Shown: positions 17,624 through 26,003 of the stretch, piece after piece | Layout: every line of letters starts with the position of its first letter | Numbering within the stretch: the first letter of the stretch is position 1 | Source: Homoserinibacter sp. YIM 151385 | GTDB lineage: Bacteria > Actinomycetota > Actinomycetes > Actinomycetales > Microbacteriaceae | Length of the DNA: 64,000 nucleotides | Direction: 5' to 3' | NCBI RefSeq assembly: GCF_027912415.1 | Contig: NZ_CP115175.1 | Coordinates: 310,001 to 374,000, forward strand | Program-made: the position numbers and the translations under genes | The notes under the pieces: model-generated | Told to the model about the DNA's origin: nothing | Seen by the model: the letters and a program-made list of their open reading frames with translations, nothing else | Database searches by the model: none

Positions 17624-20600
17624 GTGATCGGCCGCTGGATCGCCGCCCACCGCGGCGTCGTCGCGACCGCCGTGAGCGGGACCGTCATCGCGGCCGTCGT
17701 CGCGACCGTCGCGATCGTCTCCACCGGCTACACGGCGCAGCGGATGGACCTCGACGACGGCGCCGTCTGGGTCGCGAACGGCACGCGGCAGGTCATCGGC
17801 CGCGCGAACGTCGAGCTCCACGAGCTCAACACCGTCGTGCAGGGCGAGGGGCAGGACATGCGCGTCGTCCAGGATGCGCAGGGCGTGCTCCTCGTGGACG
17901 GCTCGAACGCCTCCCTCGACACGATCGACACCGCGACCTCGGAGGTGCTCGACACCATCGCCCTCCCGCCGGAGCAGCCCGAGGTGATGCTCGCGGGCGA
18001 CATCGTGGTGATCGCGGCGCGCGGCACCGGCGAGGCCTGGATCCTCGGACGCGGCGACCTCCAGGGCTTCGACCCGCTCGCCGAGCCCACCCTGGCGTAC
18101 GGCGCGGGCGCCGACTTCGCGCTCGACGGCGCCGGCATCCTCTGGGCGTACTCCGCCGAGGCCGCCCGCGTCTACCGGGTCGACACGGCGGCGGCCTCCG
18201 AGGCCGACACGAGCTGGGCGGCGGAGCTGCCGGACCCGTCCGACGACGTGCGGATCACCGCGGCGGGCGGGCGCTGGGCGGTCCTCGATCGCACGACCCG
18301 GCAGATCGCGACCGAGTCCGGCGTCGCCGACCTCACCGGCCTGATCCCGGCGGCGGGCGAGCCGCAGCTCCAGGAGCCCTCCGCCGACGGCGGCCGGGTC
18401 CTCGTCGCCCACGGCGAGGGGCTCGTGAGCGTCCCGCTCGACGGCGCGGAGCCGGGACCGCTCGCCGTCGGCCGCTCCGGCTCGGCCGCGGCGCCCGTGC
18501 GCATCGGCGGCTGCGAGTACGCGGGCTGGAGCGACGGCACCGCCTGGCGCCGGTGCGGCGGAGCCGAGACCGAGCTGTCGCTGTCCGGCATGCCCCCGGG
18601 CGCCCTCCTCGACTTCCAGAGCCGCCACGGTCACGTCCTCCTCTCCGACCGCCGCCAGGGCGCCGCCTGGGCGGTGCAGGAGTCGGGTCAGCTCATCGAC
18701 AACTGGGACGAGCTCATCGAGGAGCGCCAGGACGAGCAGGACGCCGAGGAGGACGACGAGGACACGCCGCCCGACCTCGAGGAGCGCCAGCAGCCGCCCG
18801 TCGCGGTCGACGACGAGTTCGGCGCACGGCCCGGCAAGGCCAGCATCCTGCCGGTGCTGCTCAACGACTACGACCCCAACGGCGACGTCCTCGTGATCGA
18901 GGAGGTCACCGAGCTCGACGAGCGCACCGGCCGCATCGACATCGTCAACCAGCGCCAGCAGCTCCAGATCGCCCTCGAGGAGGCCGCGACCGGGAAGGTC
19001 GAGTTCGACTACCGGATCAGCGACGGCCGCGGGGGGAGCTCCACGGCGACCGTGACCGTCGAGGTGCGCGCCGCCGAGGAGAACTCGCCGCCCGAGCAGG
19101 TGCGCACGACGAAGACGACCGTCCGCGCGGGCGACCGGGTCGCGACGCAGGTCCTCGGCGACTGGGTCGACCCCGACGGCGACGCCATGTACCTCGCCTC
19201 GGCGACGAGCTCCGAGGGCGGAGCGGCGACCTCGAAGCCCGGCGGGGAGGTCGTCTACACGGACGGCGACGACGGCAGCCGGCTCCGGGATGTCGTGCTC
19301 GCGGTCTCCGACGGGACCGCCACCGGGACGGGCGGCCTCGCCGTCACGATCCGCGAGTCCGGCGAGGTGCCGATCATCGCCGAGCCCTTCGCCGTCCAGA
19401 CCTCCGCGGGCGAGGAGGTGCAGATCGCCCCGCTCGAGCACGTGCGCGGCGGCAACGGCGAGGTCCGGCTCAACGCCGTGCCCGCGACGACCGGCGTCTC
19501 GGTCGAGCCGAGCTTCGAGCGCGGCACCTTCGCGTTCACGAGCGACCAGGTGCGCACGCACTATCTGGAGTACGTCGTCACCGACGACGAGCAGACGGTC
19601 ACGGGCATCGTGCGCGTCGACGTGAGCGCGCCCCCGGACGCGAACGCGCGCCCCATCACCGTGCCGAAGACGGTCTTCGTCACGACGCTCGGCGACGAGC
19701 TCGTCGACGTCGCGGCGACCGACATCGACCCCTCCGGCGGCGTGCTCGTCGTGACGGAGCTGCAGGAGCCGCCCGCGGAGAGCGGCATCCGCGCCGAGCT
19801 CGTCGAGCAGCGGAGCGTCCGGGTCACCCTCGTCGGGCCGGTGGACGAGCCGTACACGCTCGACTACCGCGTGAGCAACGGCCTCGCGGACGCCGCCGGC
19901 ACCATCACCGTCGTCCAGATCCCCCCGCCGGTGCAGCAGCAGGCGCCCATCGCGGAGGACGACCGCATCAACGCGCGCGTCGGCGACATCATCGACATCC
20001 CCGTCCTCGACAACGACGAGCAGCCCGACGGCTTCGACATCACCCTCCTGCCGGAGCTCGTCGAGGACGTCCCCGAGGGCGGCGGGCTGCTGTTCGCCTC
20101 CCGCAGCCGCCTCCGCTACCTCGCGCCCGAGACCGCCGGCAACTACACGGCCGTCTACGCGATCGAGGGCACGGACGGGCAGCGCGCCGAGGCGTCGGTG
20201 CAGATCTCGGTCCGCGAGCGCAACGCCGCGACCAACAGCGCGCCGCTGCCCCGCACCGTGACGGCGCGCGCGATCGCCGGCAGCCAGATCCTCGTCGATC
20301 TGCCCCTCGCCGGGATCGACCCGGACGGCGATGCCGTCCAGCTCCTCGGGCAGGACTCGAGCCCGGAGAAGGGCTCCGTCATCGAGGTCGGCGCCGACTA
20401 CCTCGTCTACGAGGCGGGCGCGTACTCGGCGGGAACGGACGCCTTCACCTACCGCGTCCGCGACGGGCTCGGGCTCGAGGCGACCGGGACGGTGCGCATC
20501 GGCATCAGCCCGAGGGCCGCGGGCGGCCGCAACCCGATCGCGGTCGACGACGTCGTGACGGTGCGGCCCGGCAAGACCGTCTCCGTGCAGGCGCTCCAGA

Positions 20601-23581
20601 ACGACTCCGACCCCGACGGCGGAGCGCTGCGGGTGGATGCCGTGGAGCCCAACGACGAGCTCGTCGCGGCCGAGATCATCGACGACGAGATCGTCGACAT
20701 CACCCCGCCCGAGGCGCCCGGCCGCTACGGGCTCGTCTACACGATCTCGAACGAGTTCGGCGGACAGAGCTCGGCCTACATCTCGGTCATCGTCGACCCC
20801 GACGCGCCGCTCGCCCGCCCCGTCGCGCGGGATGCCGTCCTCACCGTCGCGGACGTCCTCGACCGGACCTCGATCGACGTCGACGTCCTCGCGGACGTCT
20901 TCTTCGCCGACGGGTCCTCGCTCGAGCTCGACGTCGGCGTCCTGCCCGGCTACGGCGCCGGACCCGAGGTCCAGGCCGACAAGCGCATCCGCGTCTCGGT
21001 CGAGGAGGAGCGGCAGATCATCCCGTTCTTCGTCTCCAACCCGGAGGACGAGCAGCTGCGCGCCTACGCCTTCATCGTCGTGCCCGGCACCGCGGACGCG
21101 CTGCCGCAGCTGCGCCCCGAGGTCGGCAAGCTCAGCGTGCGCAGCGAGGAGCCGCTCGTCATCGACCTCGACGACTACGTCGTCTCCCTCGGCAGCGAGG
21201 GCGTGCAGATCACCGATGCCGCGACGGTGCGCGCGACGCACGCGAACGGCGACGACCTCGTCGTCGACGGCGACACCCTCCGCTACACCTCGGCGGATCA
21301 GTACTTCGGGCCCGCGAGCATCGCGTTCGAGGTCACCGACGGGACCGGCCCCGACGATCCCGAGGGGCGCACGGCCGTGCTCTCGCTCCCGATCGACGTG
21401 CTCCCGCGCGAGAACCAGCCGCCGCTGTTCCTCGGCGCGTCCCTCGAGTTCGAGCCGGGCCAGTCGCGCGAGCTCGACCTGCTGCGGCTCACGAACTACC
21501 CCTATCCGGACGATCTCGACGAGCTCGAGTTCTCGCCCCTCGCGCCGCTGCCCGAGGGATTCACCTACCAGCTCAACGGCCAGCGGCTCGTGCTCACGGC
21601 CGACCCCTCGACCCCGAAGGGCTCGAGCACGTCGATGAGCCTCGGGGTCCGCGACGCGCTCTCCGAGGGGCAGGCGGGTCGCATCAACCTCTCCGTCGTC
21701 GCCTCGACGCGTCCGCTCGCGAGCCCGGCGCCGGATGTCGCGGTCGCGAAGCGCGGCGAGACGACCACGATCGACGTCCTCGCGAACGACCGGGCGACGA
21801 ACCCGTTCCCCGGTCAGCCGCTCGAGGTCGTCGAGGTCCGCGGCGCCGACGGCGACTCGCTCCCCGACGGCGTGCGCGTCACGACGAGCGGCGACGGCTC
21901 CATCCTGCGGGTCCAGGTCTCGCAGAACGCCGCGCCGGCCGACGCGAGCCTCCAGTACCGCGTCTCCGACGCCACCCGGGATCCCTCGCGCGACGTCTGG
22001 GGGAGCGTCCGCATCTCCGTGCAGGACCGACCCGACCCGGTCGCGAGCGTGCGCACCACCGAGTTCGGCGACCGCAGCCTCAAGGTCACGTGGGAGCCGG
22101 GGTCCGCGAACAACTCGCCGATCACCGAGTACCGGATCCGCGTGACCGGCGCCGACTCCGGGGCCCAGCTCTCGACGACCACCTGCTCGGGGCCGGCATC
22201 GTGCTCGATCGCGACCCCCGGCAACGGGCCGAGCCACGCCGTGCGGTACAGCGTCGCCGCGGTGAACTCGATCGGCGCATCCGACCCGGTCGCGAACACC
22301 CGGGCCATCTGGTCGGACATCATCCCGGGGGCGCCCACCGGGCTCTCCTCGACGCCGCTCGACCAGGGACTGCGCGTGAGCTGGCGCAAGCCCGCGGAAG
22401 CCGGCTCCGCGAGCCCCATCTCCTTCTACGTCGTGACCGTCGGCGGCGTCTCCTCGAACGTCTCCGTCGACCCCTCCGACCCGGCGGGCACCTCCTACAG
22501 CCGCAACATCCAGGCGCCCTCGATCACGAACGGGAGCGCGACCAGCTACGCCGTCAGCGCCCGCAACAGCGCCCCCAACTCGCTCGCCACCTGGAACGAG
22601 GCGAGCTCGACCGGGCGCCCCGCCGGCGCGCCCATCGCGGGCGCCACCCGGCCCTCCGCTTCCAGCGAGCCCGAGAGCCCCACGACCGTCACGCTCGACT
22701 GGGCGGGCGCCTTCGACAGCAACGGCCGCTCCATCACCAACTACTACGCGGTCGCCTACACGGACTCGGCCCCCGGCTGCACCGTCAGCGGCGTCGACTC
22801 CGGCGACCCCGTCGTGTCGCCGCCGCCCGCCGACAGCCGCGTGAAGTGGACGGGGGCGGGCGAGGTCCGCGCGACCTTCTCGGGCCTCACCGCGAACCAG
22901 ACCTACCAGATGCTCGTCTACGCCTACAACGGACAGGGCTGCACGGCGACCGCACCCGTCTCCGTGACCCCGCGCGTCCCGCCCGGCACCGTCACCTCGA
23001 TCTCGACGAGCGGGCCGAGCGCGAACGGCGCGTCGACCTGGGACTTCACCCTCGACTCCTACACGGCGGCGCCGCCCAGCGGTGATGCCGGGAGCCTGTT
23101 CCGCTATCGCCTCATCGGCGAGGGCGTCGATCAGGGCTCCTCCGGGCGGCCCAGTCAGCTCGGCTCGCGGCTCGTCGCCGACAGCACGCACTACGGGCGG
23201 AACGTCGCCGTGCAGGTCAAGGCCTGCGCCGCCTACGGCGACACCGTGCTCTGCAGCACCGACTGGTCGCAGAGCTTCGCGCTCGGCGTCCCCGTCCGCA
23301 ACGACCAGCTCGTCGGCCTCGCGGCCATCGTCACCGACCCGGGCGGCGTCGTCGACCGCGGCCGCGGGGAGTGGCGCTGGGATGCCGGACGCGTCGACAA
23401 CGCGTACACGGCCGTCACCGTCTCCTGCGACGGCGGCACCACGCAGGTGCCCCTGACCTCCGGCCCCGGCACCTGCGACGTGCGCGAGCGGGCGCTCGGC
23501 GGCTACCCCGCCCTCACCGTCACCATCCGGGCCAACGGCGACAGCTACGTGCGCGAGTACCGCTGGAACGACTACGACTGA
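17624..23581 (+). CDS. Giant membrane-anchored Ig-like/Fn3 surface protein
   Basis: A 1985-residue protein, by far the longest here. A short cytosolic tail and one signal-anchor (about residues 11-33) are followed by a beta-propeller-like region (about 40-350, repeats such as VLLVDGSNASLDTIDTATSE), an acidic linker (about 365-390), and around ten tandem bacterial Ig/cadherin-like repeats marked by NDYDPNGD, DPDGDAM, NDSDPDGGAL and similar. From about 1470 it has at least three Fn3 domains (SLKVTWEPGSANNSPITEYR). No LPXTG signal or C-terminal membrane span is seen, so the N-terminus is the only anchor. GTG 17624 is 4 nt after the kinase stop. It matches the Fn3 gene of PFNA-type clusters; ligand or partner unknown. 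Confidence 0.9.
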   Translation: MIGRWIAAHRGVVATAVSGTVIAAVVATVAIVSTGYTAQRMDLDDGAVWVANGTRQVIGRANVELHELNTVVQGEGQDMRVVQDAQGVLLVDGSNASLDTIDTATSEVLDTIALPPEQPEVMLAGDIVVIAARGTGEAWILGRGDLQGFDPLAEPTLAYGAGADFALDGAGILWAYSAEAARVYRVDTAAASEADTSWAAELPDPSDDVRITAAGGRWAVLDRTTRQIATESGVADLTGLIPAAGEPQLQEPSADGGRVLVAHGEGLVSVPLDGAEPGPLAVGRSGSAAAPVRIGGCEYAGWSDGTAWRRCGGAETELSLSGMPPGALLDFQSRHGHVLLSDRRQGAAWAVQESGQLIDNWDELIEERQDEQDAEEDDEDTPPDLEERQQPPVAVDDEFGARPGKASILPVLLNDYDPNGDVLVIEEVTELDERTGRIDIVNQRQQLQIALEEAATGKVEFDYRISDGRGGSSTATVTVEVRAAEENSPPEQVRTTKTTVRAGDRVATQVLGDWVDPDGDAMYLASATSSEGGAATSKPGGEVVYTDGDDGSRLRDVVLAVSDGTATGTGGLAVTIRESGEVPIIAEPFAVQTSAGEEVQIAPLEHVRGGNGEVRLNAVPATTGVSVEPSFERGTFAFTSDQVRTHYLEYVVTDDEQTVTGIVRVDVSAPPDANARPITVPKTVFVTTLGDELVDVAATDIDPSGGVLVVTELQEPPAESGIRAELVEQRSVRVTLVGPVDEPYTLDYRVSNGLADAAGTITVVQIPPPVQQQAPIAEDDRINARVGDIIDIPVLDNDEQPDGFDITLLPELVEDVPEGGGLLFASRSRLRYLAPETAGNYTAVYAIEGTDGQRAEASVQISVRERNAATNSAPLPRTVTARAIAGSQILVDLPLAGIDPDGDAVQLLGQDSSPEKGSVIEVGADYLVYEAGAYSAGTDAFTYRVRDGLGLEATGTVRIGISPRAAGGRNPIAVDDVVTVRPGKTVSVQALQNDSDPDGGALRVDAVEPNDELVAAEIIDDEIVDITPPEAPGRYGLVYTISNEFGGQSSAYISVIVDPDAPLARPVARDAVLTVADVLDRTSIDVDVLADVFFADGSSLELDVGVLPGYGAGPEVQADKRIRVSVEEERQIIPFFVSNPEDEQLRAYAFIVVPGTADALPQLRPEVGKLSVRSEEPLVIDLDDYVVSLGSEGVQITDAATVRATHANGDDLVVDGDTLRYTSADQYFGPASIAFEVTDGTGPDDPEGRTAVLSLPIDVLPRENQPPLFLGASLEFEPGQSRELDLLRLTNYPYPDDLDELEFSPLAPLPEGFTYQLNGQRLVLTADPSTPKGSSTSMSLGVRDALSEGQAGRINLSVVASTRPLASPAPDVAVAKRGETTTIDVLANDRATNPFPGQPLEVVEVRGADGDSLPDGVRVTTSGDGSILRVQVSQNAAPADASLQYRVSDATRDPSRDVWGSVRISVQDRPDPVASVRTTEFGDRSLKVTWEPGSANNSPITEYRIRVTGADSGAQLSTTTCSGPASCSIATPGNGPSHAVRYSVAAVNSIGASDPVANTRAIWSDIIPGAPTGLSSTPLDQGLRVSWRKPAEAGSASPISFYVVTVGGVSSNVSVDPSDPAGTSYSRNIQAPSITNGSATSYAVSARNSAPNSLATWNEASSTGRPAGAPIAGATRPSASSEPESPTTVTLDWAGAFDSNGRSITNYYAVAYTDSAPGCTVSGVDSGDPVVSPPPADSRVKWTGAGEVRATFSGLTANQTYQMLVYAYNGQGCTATAPVSVTPRVPPGTVTSISTSGPSANGASTWDFTLDSYTAAPPSGDAGSLFRYRLIGEGVDQGSSGRPSQLGSRLVADSTHYGRNVAVQVKACAAYGDTVLCSTDWSQSFALGVPVRNDQLVGLAAIVTDPGGVVDRGRGEWRWDAGRVDNAYTAVTVSCDGGTTQVPLTSGPGTCDVRERALGGYPALTVTIRANGDSYVREYRWNDYD

Positions 23582-23613
23582 GACCTCTCGACCCCGAACG
23601 GAAGCCCCCAGAC

Positions 23614-24585
23614 ATGACCATGACGCCCGAAGCGGCCGCATCCTTCCAGGACGCCTTCGCCCGCCTCGTCCAGAACGTCGAGCAGGTCCTGCTCGGCAAG
23701 ACCTTCGTCGTGCGCCTCGGCTTCGTCGCCCTGCTCAGCGAGGGGCACCTGCTGCTCGAGGACGCCCCCGGCACCGGCAAGACCTCGCTGGCGCGGGCCA
23801 TGGCGCAGAGCGTCGGCGGCAGCTCGAGCCGGATCCAGTTCACGCCCGACCTGCTCCCCGGTGACATCACGGGCGTCAGCATCTACGACCAGCGCTCCGG
23901 CCGCTTCGACTTCCACCGCGGCCCCGTGTTCGCGAACATCGTCCTCGCCGACGAGATCAACCGCGCCAGCCCCAAGACGCAGGCGGCGCTCCTCGAGGTC
24001 ATGGACGAGGGCCACGTCACGGTCGACGGCGAGGAGCACCCCGTCGGCTCGCCGTTCATGGTCATCGCGACGCAGAACCCCATCGAGCAGGCCGGCACGT
24101 ACCGCCTCCCCGAGGCGCAGCTCGACCGCTTCATCATGAAGACCTCGATCGGCTATCCCGACCACGCCTCGACGCTCCGCATCCTCGAGGGCGCCGGCAC
24201 CCGCGCGCACGAGACGACGCTCCCCGAGATCGTCGGCGCCGAGGAGGTCCTCGAGCTCGCCCGCCTCGCGCGGACCGTCCACGTCGACCCCACCATCAAC
24301 GACTACGTCGGCCGCCTCGTCGAGGCGACCCGCACCGCCGAGGAGGTCCGCCTCGGCGCCAGCGTCCGCGGCGCGCTCGCGCTCACCCGCACGGCCAAGA
24401 CGCTCGCCGCCGCGAGCGGCCGGCACTACGTCGTCCCGGACGACGTCAAGGCCCTCGCCGAGCCCGTGCTCGCGCACCGGCTCGTCCTCGATCCCGAGGC
24501 CGAGTTCGACGGCGTCACGAGCTCGAGCATCGTCGCGCAGATCCTCATCGAGACGCCGCCGCCGAGCGATCGGCAAGCCGTGTGA
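23614..24585 (+). CDS. MoxR family AAA+ ATPase
   Basis: AAA+ ATPase of the MoxR group (AAA_3), which usually acts as a chaperone with a DUF58 or von Willebrand A partner. The 323 residues include Walker A DAPGTGKTSLAR near residue 51, LLPGDITGVSIYD, Walker B VLADEINRASPKTQAALLEV, sensor 1 IATQNPIEQAGTYRLPEAQL and the C-terminal lid. The ATG at 23614 is 9 nt after GGAAG; the ATG at 23620 is less well spaced. It overlaps the DUF58 gene by GTGA. Confidence 0.95.
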   Translation: MTMTPEAAASFQDAFARLVQNVEQVLLGKTFVVRLGFVALLSEGHLLLEDAPGTGKTSLARAMAQSVGGSSSRIQFTPDLLPGDITGVSIYDQRSGRFDFHRGPVFANIVLADEINRASPKTQAALLEVMDEGHVTVDGEEHPVGSPFMVIATQNPIEQAGTYRLPEAQLDRFIMKTSIGYPDHASTLRILEGAGTRAHETTLPEIVGAEEVLELARLARTVHVDPTINDYVGRLVEATRTAEEVRLGASVRGALALTRTAKTLAAASGRHYVVPDDVKALAEPVLAHRLVLDPEAEFDGVTSSSIVAQILIETPPPSDRQAV

Positions 24586-26003
24586 GCACGCCCCGCGAAC
24601 CGGGGCGCTCCTCGCGCCGCGGCGCGACCAGGACCAGCGCCACCGGCACCCACCGGCCCGACGCCGTCACCACGACCGGCGACGTCGGCCTCACGAACAC
24701 GCGCACGCGCCTCGTCGGCACGCGCACCGGATTCCTCGCGGAGGCCGTCGTCGCGAGCGTGCGCGCCGGCAGCGTCGTCGGGGGTGTGCTCCGCCGCGCC
24801 GGCTCGCGCCTCGCCGGGGTCGTCACGCCGCTCGGCTGGGTCGTTCTCGCGCTCGTGCCGCTCTGCCTGCTCGCGGGCTACCGCCTCGGCTGGATCGAGC
24901 TCGCCGCCGTCGGCTGGGCGGGGGTGCTCCTCATCGTCGTCGCCGCGATCGCGCTCGTCGGCCGGCCCGGGTACCGCATGACGCTCGAACTCGCCCACCG
25001 CCGCGTCGTCGTCGGCGACACCGCCGCCATGATCGTGCGGATCGAGAACCCGGGTCGGCTGCGGATCCTCGGCTCGACGGCCGAGATCCCCGTCGGCGAG
25101 GGGCTCGTCGAGGTGGTGGTGCCGGGGCTGCGCGGCGGCGGCGTCCACGAGCGCGAGACCGCGGTGCCGACCGTGCACCGCGGGATCGTCCCCGTCGGCC
25201 CCGTCCGCTCCGTGCGCGCCGACCCCATCGGCCTGGTCCGACGCGAGCTCATCTGGGCGGACGCCATCGAGCTCACCGTCCACCCGCGCACGGTCGCCGT
25301 CCCCTCCACCTCGACGGGCCTCATCCGCGACCTTGAGGGCGCCGCGACCCGCGACCTCACCGACAGCGACGTGTCCTTCCACGCCCTGCGCGAGTACCAG
25401 GCGGGCGACGACCGCCGCTACATCCACTGGAAGTCGACCGCCAAGACCGGCACCTACATGGTGCGCCAGTTCGAGCAGACGCGCCGCAGCCATCTCGTCG
25501 TCGCGCTGAGCCTCGCCTTGGCCGACTACGCCTCGCCCGAGGAGTTCGAGCTCGCCGTGAGCGCGGCCGGCAGCCTCGGCGTCCGCGCCATCCGCGACGG
25601 CCGCACCGTCTCCGTCGTCGTCAGCGAGAAGACGCCCGAGTTCGCGCGCCGCAAGGTGCTCGCGGTGCGGGGACTCGCGACCGTGCGCCCCGCCCGGCTC
25701 CTCGACGACCTCGCCGTCGTGCAGATGGCCCCCACGGCGCTCGGGGTGCGGGATGTCGCGCGCGTCACCGCCGATCGGGTCGCCGGGATCTCGGTCGCCT
25801 TCCTGATCTGCGGCTCGGTGCCCGCCGCCTCGGAGCTGCGCGCCGCGTCCTCCGGCTTCCCGCCCGACGTCGAGGTCGTCGCCGTCGTCTGCGACCCCGA
25901 GGCGAAGCCCGGCCTCCGCCGCGTCGCCGGTCTCACCGTGCTCACCATCGGCTACCTCGACGACCTCCGCGCGGCCATGGCGCGAGCGGCGGCGATCGCA
26001 TGA
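24582..26003 (+). CDS. DUF58 membrane protein, MoxR partner
   Basis: A 473-residue DUF58 protein. A basic, Ser/Thr-rich N-terminus is followed by two membrane helices (about 84-105 and 108-128), a beta-rich extracytoplasmic-type domain (residues 140-240) and the DUF58 core with the signature YQAGDDRRYIHWKSTAKTG near residue 272 and a von Willebrand A-like remainder (LVVALSLALADY). MoxR-DUF58-transglutaminase triplets are common in bacteria and tied to cell-envelope functions. Starts and stops overlap by 4 nt with both neighbours, so translation is coupled. Confidence 0.92.
   Translation: MSTPREPGRSSRRGATRTSATGTHRPDAVTTTGDVGLTNTRTRLVGTRTGFLAEAVVASVRAGSVVGGVLRRAGSRLAGVVTPLGWVVLALVPLCLLAGYRLGWIELAAVGWAGVLLIVVAAIALVGRPGYRMTLELAHRRVVVGDTAAMIVRIENPGRLRILGSTAEIPVGEGLVEVVVPGLRGGGVHERETAVPTVHRGIVPVGPVRSVRADPIGLVRRELIWADAIELTVHPRTVAVPSTSTGLIRDLEGAATRDLTDSDVSFHALREYQAGDDRRYIHWKSTAKTGTYMVRQFEQTRRSHLVVALSLALADYASPEEFELAVSAAGSLGVRAIRDGRTVSVVVSEKTPEFARRKVLAVRGLATVRPARLLDDLAVVQMAPTALGVRDVARVTADRVAGISVAFLICGSVPAASELRAASSGFPPDVEVVAVVCDPEAKPGLRRVAGLTVLTIGYLDDLRAAMARAAAIA

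Noticed and set aside
17540-23641. A 2033-codon open frame on the minus strand opposite the giant Ig/Fn3 gene
   Set aside because: It is Asp/Arg/Val/Gly-rich without domain structure, runs exactly opposite a gene with clear Ig/Fn3 repeats, and is the expected antisense shadow in very GC-rich DNA.
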